NCBI GenBank assembly: GCA_049325415.1
Contig: JBMOLL010000035.1
Location: 1-16,429, forward strand
DNA from: JBMOLL01 sp049325415
GTDB lineage: Bacteria > Bacteroidota > Bacteroidia > Bacteroidales > GCA-2748055
Length of the DNA: 16,429 nucleotides
Direction of reading: 5' to 3'
This document shows positions 7,215-15,170 of this stretch, one piece after another (the first letter of the stretch is position 1; each line of letters opens with the position of its first letter). A program made the position numbers and the translations under genes. A model generated the notes under the pieces. It was not told where the DNA came from, did not search any database, and worked only from the letters and a program-made list of their open reading frames with translations.

Positions 7215-10200
7215 CTATTCTTCCCTTCCGGTCTGCTGGGAAATGTACTCCTTGGCACTCATGCCGAACTCCCTTTTGAAACATTTTCGGAAATGCGACA
7301 GGTCTTTGAAACCTACTTCGAAGGCAATTTCCGAAATGGTCATTTTCTGCTGGACCAGAAGCTGTGTGGCTCTTTTCAGCCGGATATGACGGATAAATTC
7401 CTTGACGGTCATGTTGGTCAGGGCATGAAGCTTACGGTACAGCTGCATCCGGCTTACGCCAACTTTCTGCGAGAAACTTTCGATATCCAGGTCGTAATCC
7501 GAGATATTGGCCTCCACCACATCAATGGCTTTTTTCAGGAAACGTTCATCGGGCGAGGAGATCACCACATTGGTGGGTTCGAGCACGACGGTCGATGCAA
7601 AACGCTCTTTCAGGGAATCCCTGATCGAGAGCAGGTTATCCACCTTGGCCTGCAGAACGGAAATGTCAAAGGGCTTGGTGATATAATCGTCGGCACCTGT
7701 TGTCAGTCCTTTCAGTTCATGTTCCTTCGAATGCATGGCCGTGAGGAGCAGCACGGGGATATGGGAGGTCCGCTCGTCGTTCTTCAGCCGTTTGACCAGC
7801 TCATAACCATCCATTTTCGGCATCTTGATATCGCTGACAACGACATCGGGAACCAGGTCGAGCGCCTTTTCCCAGCCTTCTTCTCCGTTAACGGCTTCAG
7901 CGATCCGGTAAAATGCATTGAAATGTGAACGGATAAAACTCCTCACATCGGCGTTATCCTCAACAATCAGCATGACCCTCGAGTTCAGGTTTTCGGGGAT
8001 ATCCTCCTCCCCTTTCGCCTCCACGGGAACCTCGGCTGCGCCGGTCTGGTCCAAGTCCTCACTTTGCACTGCCTCAGCCTTCACATTGTAAGGCAGGCGG
8101 ATGGTAAACTTCGTACCCTTGCCCGGCTTGCTCGTCACCGTGATCTTTCCCTTGTGCAGACTCACCAGTTCCTTGACCAGAGCAAGGCCGATCCCGACAC
8201 CCGACTTCTCATCGCTGTCGCCCGACTGGAAAAAGCGCATAAAGATCTTCTCCAGGTTATTGCTCGTTATCCCCTTACCCGTATCCCTGACTGTTATTTC
8301 AATATACTGGTTCTCAATTGATTCCTCTGACAGATTTTCTTCATTTGAATCAAAAACGAGGGCCAGGCTTACGGCTATCGTATCTTTGGGGCCCGTGAAT
8401 TTAAAGGCATTGGAGAGCAGGTTATTAAGGATCTTCTCAATTTTATCGGGATCGAAGGCAACAAACAGGCGCTTTTTAAGTGAGGTGAAGCTAAGCCGGA
8501 TATCCTTCTCAGCCGCATAGTCGCTGAAGGAATTCACGATGTTCCGGATAAAATCCACCAGGTCGGCTTCGGTAAGGTTCAGCTTCAGGTTCCCCGACTG
8601 CAGCTTGCGGAAGTCCAGAAGCTGGGTGATCAGTTTATCCAGATTCTGGGCATTGCGGTGCATCAGCCGCAGGTTCTCCTTCACCTGTTCACCGGAAAGT
8701 CCGCCGTTGATCATTTTCTCCAGCGGACCGATAATCAGTGTAAGCGGGGTCCGGATCTCGTGCGAGACATTGGTGAAAAATTTCAGTTTCATCATGTCCA
8801 GTTCGTGGAGTTTGCGGGCATTTACCCGCTCCATCATCAGCTGGTTTTTAATCTTCTCTCGGTTAATAAAGAAGGTGACCAGCACATAGATCAGGATCAG
8901 GATCACTGTAATGATCAGGGTGATGAACCAGGCTGTTTTCCAGAACGGAGGCAAAATGGTGATGGCCAGCTGCAGTTCCTTACCACCCTCCTTGTTACCG
9001 GGCAGGACGCGTTTTACCCTCAGGGTATAGTCGCCGGGGTTCAGGTTGGTAAAGGTGGCAATCCGGTCCCGGCTCGGCCCGATCCACTCCCGGTTAAAGC
9101 CCTCCAGCATGTATGAATACATGTTTTTCTCACTGTTCACATAATTCAGCGCGGCAAATTCCAGGGTAAAAACATTCTGGGTATAATCCAGGATCAGGTG
9201 GCCGGTTTCCGTAATGCTTTTCTGCAGCACATCCTTTTCATCCCTTCCGATCGATACCCTTTTATTGAAAATCTTCAGGTCGGTAAAAACCAGAGGTACA
9301 TCGGCATCGACCGGCAAAATATCGGCCGGATTGAATTTATTAAAGCCCGAAATGGACCCGAACAGCAGTTCCCCTGTTGACGTTTTATAAGCTGCACCAT
9401 AGCAGAACTGGTTGTTGCCGAGCCCGTCACGCGTGGTAAAATTCTGGAAGAGATTATTTTCCGGACTGAATTTCGACAGACCGTTGGAGGTACTTATCCA
9501 GAGATTATTCTCATCATCCTCCAGGATACAGAGAGCCTGTTTGTTTGCCAGTCCGTCCTCTTCTCCATAGTATTTCAGCGGTCCGTCATTGGCCGAATAC
9601 AGGGCGATCCCCCGGTCGTTGGTAGCAATCCATATCCTGTTCCGGCTGTCTTCAAAAACGCCCCTGGTATATTCAAAAAAGCGCTTGACCGTGTTCTGCT
9701 CGGGATTGAAAACAATCAGTTCGTCGCTGCCCCCGATCCACAGGTTCCCTTCCGAATCGGACTCGATCCAGGAAACGATATCATTTCCGTTGATCTGAGG
9801 ATAATGGATAAAATTGCCGCTTTGCTTATCGAAACGATCGACGCCCCCGGTTGTTGCCACCCAGATCTGCTTGTCACGGTCCATGCAGATGCCCCAGACC
9901 CTGTTATCGGAAAGACTTCCGCTCACTCCAGGATCGTGGGAATAGTATTTCACATTCCTGGTTTTCAGGTCGATTACGTCAATCCCTCCCATAAAGGTGG
10001 CAACCCACAGCTTGCCGTTCCCGTCCTCCATGAAATCCTTGATGCAGTTCTGTGAAAGCGCCTTCGGATTGTTCCTGCCTGCCATGAGGTATTCATAGGT
10101 TTTGGTGGCAGGGTCAAAGATATTGATCCCGCCATCTTCCGTACCGATCCAAATCCGGTCCCGGCTGTCGATCCAGAAAGTATATACAGTGCTGCTGTTC

Positions 10201-11360
10201 AGGTAGCGGTTGTTTCCCGGCAAAGCAGTGAAATCCTGGAAGACCTGTTTACTCCTGGCAAGCAGATTCAGGCCGCCCCGGGTTCCGATCCAGGTCTCCC
10301 CGTAGGGATCATTGAAAATGGAAAGTACGGAACTGTTCGACAGGCTTTTGGGATCCTCAAGACTGTTTTTAAAGAAACCGGTGACCCCCTGGGTTTTAGA
10401 GTATCGGATCAGCCCTCCGCGGGTTCCGATCCAGTACTCACCGAAAATCCCCTTGGAGATGGCTTTGACCGTCTCCGTTCGCAAAGCGGGAGTATTCAGC
10501 TCATTCCTGAGGATCTTCTTCTGAACCGGATCGACAATATATAATCCTGCGGAGTAAGTACCGATCCAGATCAGCCCCTCCTCATCAAGATAAAGCTCCC
10601 AGATCTCGGTATTCTGATCCTCGCTGAAGGGCAGGTCAAAAACCTCCAGTTTTCCGGCTGACGGATCATAAATAAACACCCCGCTGTTGGTACCGATCCA
10701 GAGTTTACCCTGCTGGTCGAATTTCAGGTTGCGTACATAGGATCCCGCCAGCCTGCGGTTTTCAGGGACGGCCACCGCATCCAGCTCCGACAGGTTCCCG
10801 AGCGTATCCATGATCATCACATTGAGGTCGGTGCCCAGCCAGTAATTCCCCTTTTCGTCCTTAACAATATCATTGACGGAGATATTCCGGAACCGGTATG
10901 CCGGGGAGTTTTCAAAGGGATGGTAAAAGATCTCTCTCCCACGGTCAAAAATGTTCAGTCCTCCGTTTTCCGTTCCTACGAGCAGGTTGCCGTTCTCATC
11001 CTCCGTGATCACCCGCACAAGGTTACCCGAGAGGCTGAGCGAATCGTTAGGATCGGACAGGAAATTGACAAAGCTGTACCCGTCGAAACGACTGAGGCCC
11101 TGGCTTGTGCCAAGCCACATCCAGCCTTTACTGTCACGGTAGATATACTGGATCTGATTGTTGGGAAGACCCTCCTCCTGGGTAAAAATATCGAAACGGA
11201 GCTTGGTTTGTCCGTAAGCAGGGGTCAACAACATGAGCAGCAGCAGCCATAAAACAGAACTGCCGGCAGTCCTGAGCAGGGACCCGGTTCTTCTCCTGTT
11301 CCCTATACCCATAATGATCTGTAATCTTTTCAGCATCAATAAGCCTGGCTCGCTACCCAT
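7215..11360 (-). CDS. Hybrid two-component system sensor/regulator (HTCS), double beta-propeller type
   Basis: One-protein sensor, kinase and transcription factor for the PUL, spanning the inner membrane. From the ATG at 11360 it has 1381 residues: a leader (to about Gly50), a periplasmic sensor with 14 Reg_prop repeats (W-[IL]-G-T type, about 60-690) forming two seven-bladed propellers, a Y_Y_Y domain (about 725-795) and a membrane span (about 810-832). The histidine kinase follows, with phospho-acceptor His867 in NVSHEIRTP, an N-box (NNLLSNAFKFT) and glycine boxes (DTGKGI, GVGIGLALV). A receiver domain (about 1130-1245) has Asp1177 in VSDIKMPKMDG and the conserved K of TKPF. A C-terminal AraC-type HTH runs about 1280-1375. 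All catalytic residues are present. The frame extends to a TTG at 11387, but ATGs at 11360, 11336 and 11312 are better; the last two give shorter leaders. It lies 104 bp after the GH31 gene and probably activates the susC operon. Confidence 0.96.
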   Translation of the reverse strand: MGSEPGLLMLKRLQIIMGIGNRRRTGSLLRTAGSSVLWLLLLMLLTPAYGQTKLRFDIFTQEEGLPNNQIQYIYRDSKGWMWLGTSQGLSRFDGYSFVNFLSDPNDSLSLSGNLVRVITEDENGNLLVGTENGGLNIFDRGREIFYHPFENSPAYRFRNISVNDIVKDEKGNYWLGTDLNVMIMDTLGNLSELDAVAVPENRRLAGSYVRNLKFDQQGKLWIGTNSGVFIYDPSAGKLEVFDLPFSEDQNTEIWELYLDEEGLIWIGTYSAGLYIVDPVQKKILRNELNTPALRTETVKAISKGIFGEYWIGTRGGLIRYSKTQGVTGFFKNSLEDPKSLSNSSVLSIFNDPYGETWIGTRGGLNLLARSKQVFQDFTALPGNNRYLNSSTVYTFWIDSRDRIWIGTEDGGINIFDPATKTYEYLMAGRNNPKALSQNCIKDFMEDGNGKLWVATFMGGIDVIDLKTRNVKYYSHDPGVSGSLSDNRVWGICMDRDKQIWVATTGGVDRFDKQSGNFIHYPQINGNDIVSWIESDSEGNLWIGGSDELIVFNPEQNTVKRFFEYTRGVFEDSRNRIWIATNDRGIALYSANDGPLKYYGEEDGLANKQALCILEDDENNLWISTSNGLSKFSPENNLFQNFTTRDGLGNNQFCYGAAYKTSTGELLFGSISGFNKFNPADILPVDADVPLVFTDLKIFNKRVSIGRDEKDVLQKSITETGHLILDYTQNVFTLEFAALNYVNSEKNMYSYMLEGFNREWIGPSRDRIATFTNLNPGDYTLRVKRVLPGNKEGGKELQLAITILPPFWKTAWFITLIITVILILIYVLVTFFINREKIKNQLMMERVNARKLHELDMMKLKFFTNVSHEIRTPLTLIIGPLEKMINGGLSGEQVKENLRLMHRNAQNLDKLITQLLDFRKLQSGNLKLNLTEADLVDFIRNIVNSFSDYAAEKDIRLSFTSLKKRLFVAFDPDKIEKILNNLLSNAFKFTGPKDTIAVSLALVFDSNEENLSEESIENQYIEITVRDTGKGITSNNLEKIFMRFFQSGDSDEKSGVGIGLALVKELVSLHKGKITVTSKPGKGTKFTIRLPYNVKAEAVQSEDLDQTGAAEVPVEAKGEEDIPENLNSRVMLIVEDNADVRSFIRSHFNAFYRIAEAVNGEEGWEKALDLVPDVVVSDIKMPKMDGYELVKRLKNDERTSHIPVLLLTAMHSKEHELKGLTTGADDYITKPFDISVLQAKVDNLLSIRDSLKERFASTVVLEPTNVVISSPDERFLKKAIDVVEANISDYDLDIESFSQKVGVSRMQLYRKLHALTNMTVKEFIRHIRLKRATQLLVQQKMTISEIAFEVGFKDLSHFRKCFKREFGMSAKEYISQQTGREE

Positions 11361-11464
11361 AAAATCAACAATGAATAAACCACCCAATATAAGAAAATAA
11401 TCAGGCTGAAGACAGGGCCGTACCTAAAAACTTCCCCATACAGTCCGACAGGGAGGCATTATTC

Positions 11465-13903
11465 TCAGTTCAGGTTCACCGTGACTGTTTCTCCTGAATA
11501 TTCGATTTCAGTTCCCTTCCCGTCCTGCTCCGGCAGCCCTGTTCCGGAACCTTCACCAACGAGGATGACCCGTATGCTGATCTTTTCCGGGATCCCGGGG
11601 TAAGTTCCCTGGCGTTCACCAATAGTCAGCACCTTTGCCGAATCGTCCCAGTTTAACAGAACCGTGGCGTAGTTCCCGTTTTCATAATTGTAATTATCCC
11701 GCTCATCGTCGTACCAGAGAAAGGCTCCGTCTTTTCCGGGATAAACCCTGATTGTCAGCCGGTCTTTGATTTCATTGGCATACTCCACATCCGGACCGAG
11801 CGGGATCACCGAGCCGGCTCTGACATACAGCGGAATAAGTCCGATGGGGGTTTCCCTTTCCACGGTCTGTCCGCCCTCGTATTTCACACCTGTCCAGAAA
11901 TCATACCAGTCTGTGCCGGCCGGGAGGTACGACTTTGAGGTTCCGGCTTTTTTATAATCCTCTGTGGCATCCACGTAACTTTCACCTTCTTTCCGGAACC
12001 GCGTATACTGGGGCACGGTGACCGGACAAACCAGGATGTTGCGTCCGAACAGGTATTCGTTGTCAAGGTCGAGAGCGGCTCTGTCGTCCGGAAAATCCAT
12101 AACCAGGGCCCGCATCATGCTCGAACCCGCATGGCTTACCTCCCACGAAGTGGAATAGATATAGGGCAAAAGAGCATAGCGGAGCCTGATGGTGCTTTCA
12201 ATGGCATCGTACACCGGCTCACCCTTTTTGCCGAAATTCCAGATCTCCCGCGGGGTGTCGGTACCGTGGGAACGCATCATAGGACAGAAGGCACCGAATT
12301 GCAGCCATCTCACATACAGCTCGCGATAAGCTGCGTTGGCCACACCGCCGGGAAAGAGCCATACAAAGAATCCCCCGATATCGCTGTTCCAGTAAGGTAT
12401 GCCGGTGAGAGAAAAGTTCAGTCCCGATGAAATCTGTGTGCGCAGGGTCTTCCAGTCCGAAACCACATCGCCCGACCACGAATTGGCGCCATAGCGCTGC
12501 TGTCCGGCAAAAGCCGAGCGAGTGAGGATAAACACCCTCTTCTGATCGCTGGTCTGCCGCTGGTGGGTGTACACCCCTCCCACCGTCATCAGCGGAAAGG
12601 CATTCCTGACACTTCTCAGGGTACCCAGGTAGGTGGGAATATCAAAGTCCTCCTCCTTTTTATCCAGATGGTCGGGTTCCGTCGAATCCAGCCACCATCC
12701 GTCCATCCCAAGGCGGAAGATCCCCTTATTCATAAATTCCCAATAAATATCACGGGCTTCAGGATTGAAAGGATCATAAGGTTTAACACCGGAAGGTGCA
12801 GGATCGGGTGGCAGGGGCCAGGTGTTTTCAGCAAAAGGTGGCCAGGTCTTCAGATCGAGCAGCATCCCTTTTTCCTTCATTATTTTATACTGTTCCGTAG
12901 CCGGCCCGAAAGAGGCCCAGCAGGAAATGATGACATGGGCATTGAGAGCATGGATCTGGTCGATCATCGCTTTCGGATCGGGGAAAGCCGGATTGTGAAA
13001 TTCCATGGCATTCCAGTGGGCATTATCCCCCCAGTACTGCCAGTCCTGGATGATCCCGTCGAGCGGCACCCCAAGCTCCCGGTAACGCTTTACGATACCC
13101 ACTGTTTCTTCCTGGCTTTTATATCTCTCCTTGCTCTGCCAGTAACCGTAGGTCCAGTAAGGGAACATGGGTACCTCTCCGGTTAGCCTGCGCATGGCCG
13201 CAATCACCCCATCGGCATCGTCAGCCGCCATGAAATAGTAGTCGATGCCGTTTCCGGTTTCCGAGGTGAAGAGGGTCGAATCAGCATTATCGGAGAATAC
13301 CGTTGGAGAATAATTATCCCAGTACAGGCCATAGGCCTTTTCCGAAAGGAAAAAAGGCACTACTGTCACCAGGTTGTCCTGCAACAGCCGCACGGTCTGG
13401 TTCCGCTGCGACATTTTCCCGTTCTGCAGCTGGCCCAGGCCATAAATATGTTCAGCAGGTTCGAGGTGAAAAGCCTGACTCAGTTCAAAAGTGGGATTTC
13501 CAGCATCCAAAGCCGGAACAAAGCGGGCGGAGCCGGCTTTCTCGGCCAGCAGAAGCGAATCCCTGTTACTGAAGAAGCGGATCGCTCCGCTGCGTTTGTC
13601 CAGCACAACCCTGATCCGGTCGGAACGCAGTTCCGCCTCTTCAGCACCCTTCTTAAAGGTAAGCTGGCAGGATTCCGGCTCCATGATCACCGAAAGGCTT
13701 GTTTTATCATAAGCACTGTCGGTCCTGGTTTTAATAACCCTGACAATATCGGGAGCATAAAAGCGGATTTCCGTAGTGACAGAGTCGCTTACGAACTTCA
13801 TCCCCTGCGGGGTTCTCCTGATCCCCCCGGAATTGCATCCGGTAACTACAAGGGTAAACAGCAATAAGACAGATAAGGAAAGTAGTACAGCATTTCTTTT
13901 CAT
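11465..13903 (-). CDS. Glycoside hydrolase family 31 lipoprotein, alpha-xylosidase/alpha-glucosidase-like
   Basis: Retaining alpha-glycosidase of 812 residues that removes alpha-linked terminal sugars. The frame extends to a TTG at 13912, but the ATG at 13903 directly starts a lipoprotein leader with lipobox VVTGC (Cys23). Residues after the Cys (NSGGIRR) lack the acidic surface-export signal, so a periplasm-facing anchor is likelier than surface display. An N-terminal GH31 beta-sandwich (about 35-225) precedes the (beta/alpha)8 barrel, which holds the nucleophile Asp406 in WWLDSTEPD, the acid/base Asp479 in QQRYGANSWSGD, and the RSHGTDTPRE loop. A DUF5110-like C-terminal beta domain follows (about 680-790). 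No PA14 insert lies in the N-terminal domain. The WLDSTEP and WSGD context resembles alpha-xylosidase-type GH31 members, but family 31 also includes alpha-glucosidases, alpha-galactosidases and lyases, so the sugar is unproven. Confidence 0.94.
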   Translation of the reverse strand: MKRNAVLLSLSVLLLFTLVVTGCNSGGIRRTPQGMKFVSDSVTTEIRFYAPDIVRVIKTRTDSAYDKTSLSVIMEPESCQLTFKKGAEEAELRSDRIRVVLDKRSGAIRFFSNRDSLLLAEKAGSARFVPALDAGNPTFELSQAFHLEPAEHIYGLGQLQNGKMSQRNQTVRLLQDNLVTVVPFFLSEKAYGLYWDNYSPTVFSDNADSTLFTSETGNGIDYYFMAADDADGVIAAMRRLTGEVPMFPYWTYGYWQSKERYKSQEETVGIVKRYRELGVPLDGIIQDWQYWGDNAHWNAMEFHNPAFPDPKAMIDQIHALNAHVIISCWASFGPATEQYKIMKEKGMLLDLKTWPPFAENTWPLPPDPAPSGVKPYDPFNPEARDIYWEFMNKGIFRLGMDGWWLDSTEPDHLDKKEEDFDIPTYLGTLRSVRNAFPLMTVGGVYTHQRQTSDQKRVFILTRSAFAGQQRYGANSWSGDVVSDWKTLRTQISSGLNFSLTGIPYWNSDIGGFFVWLFPGGVANAAYRELYVRWLQFGAFCPMMRSHGTDTPREIWNFGKKGEPVYDAIESTIRLRYALLPYIYSTSWEVSHAGSSMMRALVMDFPDDRAALDLDNEYLFGRNILVCPVTVPQYTRFRKEGESYVDATEDYKKAGTSKSYLPAGTDWYDFWTGVKYEGGQTVERETPIGLIPLYVRAGSVIPLGPDVEYANEIKDRLTIRVYPGKDGAFLWYDDERDNYNYENGNYATVLLNWDDSAKVLTIGERQGTYPGIPEKISIRVILVGEGSGTGLPEQDGKGTEIEYSGETVTVNLN

Positions 13904-13912
13904 CGGATTCAA

Positions 13913-14138
13913 GGTTTTAAAATCACGCTCAAATTAGGAAGCTTTCATTGAACGTGCAATAAATTTACGGTCAGAATACCGGAAAAATATTTCCCTGACT
14001 GACGCGAGCGGTTCATTTCTCCTGATATTAAACTGATGCGGGCTTTCCTGGCTTTTCAAACCAGGTCTGTCCGACAGAAGGAAAAACCGAACAATGACCA
14101 ATTATAAGTCAGGACAAACATAAGGTTTCAGGAACAGC
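13913..14138. other. Intergenic region upstream of GH31; no gene seen
   Basis: Together with the terminator and the short tail up to 14251, this forms a roughly 340-bp gap. Frames in it are at most about 23 codons and look random. It contains a GGAAA-AATA-TTTCC hairpin (13981-13994), a cluster of inverted repeats (14044-14084), and TAAATTTA on the minus strand about 60 bp before the GH31 start, which matches the Bacteroidota -7 consensus at all but one position. It is most likely the promoter region of the GH31 (and possibly HTCS) unit. Confidence 0.45.
14044..14084. repeat. Nested inverted repeats upstream of GH31
   Basis: Three inverted arms lie together. CCTGG (14047-14051) pairs with CCAGG (14061-14065). 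TCTGTC (14066-14071) and GACAGA (14073-14078) form a perfect 13-bp odd palindrome. The flanking TTTCC (14044-14048) and GGAAA (14080-14084) are also complementary. They lie about 140-180 bp upstream of the GH31 ATG and downstream of the terminator of the preceding unit. This could be an operator for a dimeric regulator or an RNA structure in the leader. There is no U-run on either side, so it is not a terminator. Confidence 0.4.
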
Positions 14139-14176
14139 AAAAAAAGAGAGGCTGCCCTTCACCGGCAACCTCTCTT
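14139..14176 (-). terminator. Rho-independent terminator after the T9SS-sorted protein gene
   Basis: On the minus strand a 13-position stem (14176-14164 paired with 14156-14144, arms AAGAGAGGTTGCC and GGCAGCCTCTCTT, one mismatch) encloses a 7-base loop and is followed directly by a run of seven T (14145-14139, overlapping the stem end). It lies about 75 bp after the stop of the gene ending at 14252. No T-run follows on the plus strand, so it acts in one direction. It separates the beta-helix/T9SS unit from the GH31 gene. Confidence 0.85.
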
Positions 14177-14251
14177 ACCTAAAACAAACCCGGGTCAAAG
14201 AAGGGTACTCACCCAAAAGTGACATATCCCCTCACCGCCAGGATCAAACCA

Positions 14252-15109
14252 TTATTCTTTTACGATTTTCTCAGTTGTGACGATGCCACCTTCCGACCTC
14301 ACAGTTAGGAAGTACATGCCTTTTGCAAGACCTGAAATATCCATGACCGTGTTCATGTCGTTTACAACAGACTGACGGATCAGTCGTCCGTTGATATCAT
14401 AGAGTGCTGCACTTTCAATGAGCCTGTCGGCGCTGATATTCACTGAAGAAACTGCAGGAACCGGGTAAACTTTCAGTCCGTTGCTTTCCCTGTTCCCGAT
14501 ACCTTCAGGAAATGATTTGATCACGCTGACATTGTCATAATGAAGGTAGGTCCATGAAGAACCATAGCCAAAAAGGGCCGAGTTGTACATTTTTATCTCA
14601 ACCACCAGGTGTTCCCCTGCATGGGCGTTCCCTGCAGCAAACTGATAACTGCCTGTTTTTGTGACGTAGGTAGCCCAGTCGGCAGTTGCACAGGATGCAG
14701 TGAAAGTGATGGTGTCAATGGCTGTTCGGTTCGTGGTATCGGTTCCTGTAAACGAGCTGAAGATCACGTAAAGATCCGTGGTATAATCAGCCCACCAGGA
14801 ATAGGTGCAAGTAGCATCCAGACTGACATTGTAGTTAACCACCGTGGCAGGAACTTCGCCGATGACCTGATAGATGCTCGCACCTTCGTCCCATGCCCAG
14901 GCGGCGGCATTGTTATTCCCGGCGTCGAATTCCCGGCCGTTCTCGTCGGCGGTCTGAGCATCGGTACACCAGCCCGGGATCGAATCGATCCGTGAATATT
15001 TTTTCCCATCGTCAGGCAGGGAAAAATCTCCGTTTACAATCAGTTCCTGGCCGAAAACCATATTCCCCAGGAGCATTGTGAACAGCGTAAAGCATAAAAC
15101 TTTTTTCAT
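14252..15109 (-). CDS. Secreted jelly-roll, carbohydrate-binding-like protein with T9SS type A sorting domain
   Basis: A 285-residue exported protein. The longest frame begins at a TTG (15118), but the ATG at 15109 directly starts a clean signal peptide (MKKVLCFTLFTMLLGN..., cleaved near FG|Q21). The mature body opens with LIVNGDFS and closes near residue 200 with 'LHYDNVSVI', the pattern of jelly-roll modules such as CBM4/9-like or DUF642-like domains; it is rich in Trp and aromatic residues. Residues 211-285 are a type IX secretion C-terminal sorting domain, with YPVPAVSSVNIS, LYDINGRLI, and the 'ISGLAKGMYFLTV' strand before a basic end (EKIVKE). The protein should therefore cross the outer membrane by T9SS and be released or attached to the surface. 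No catalytic motif is evident. It follows the beta-helix gene by about 60 bp and is closed by a strong terminator, so the two are probably co-transcribed. Binding function is inferred. Confidence 0.88.
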   Translation of the reverse strand: MKKVLCFTLFTMLLGNMVFGQELIVNGDFSLPDDGKKYSRIDSIPGWCTDAQTADENGREFDAGNNNAAAWAWDEGASIYQVIGEVPATVVNYNVSLDATCTYSWWADYTTDLYVIFSSFTGTDTTNRTAIDTITFTASCATADWATYVTKTGSYQFAAGNAHAGEHLVVEIKMYNSALFGYGSSWTYLHYDNVSVIKSFPEGIGNRESNGLKVYPVPAVSSVNISADRLIESAALYDINGRLIRQSVVNDMNTVMDISGLAKGMYFLTVRSEGGIVTTEKIVKE

Positions 15110-15170
15110 AGCAGTCAATTTTAGTTAAACATTTGGTTTTTATATTGTTACATTTTATTATTTCTTATAG

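Noticed and set aside
11426..11456. Weak hairpin followed by TTTTT on the minus strand between GH31 and HTCS
   Set aside because: The stem is only 4-5 bp with a loop of about 13 bases, too weak to call a terminator; the two genes may well be co-transcribed.
13913..14138. Several 21-23-codon ATG frames on both strands of the gap upstream of GH31
   Set aside because: Very short, no hydrophobic or charge pattern, and they overlap palindromes and the promoter region.
14203..14214. GGGT-ACTC-ACCC hairpin after the T9SS gene
   Set aside because: A 4-bp stem without a following T-run; the real terminator lies 30-60 bp further on.
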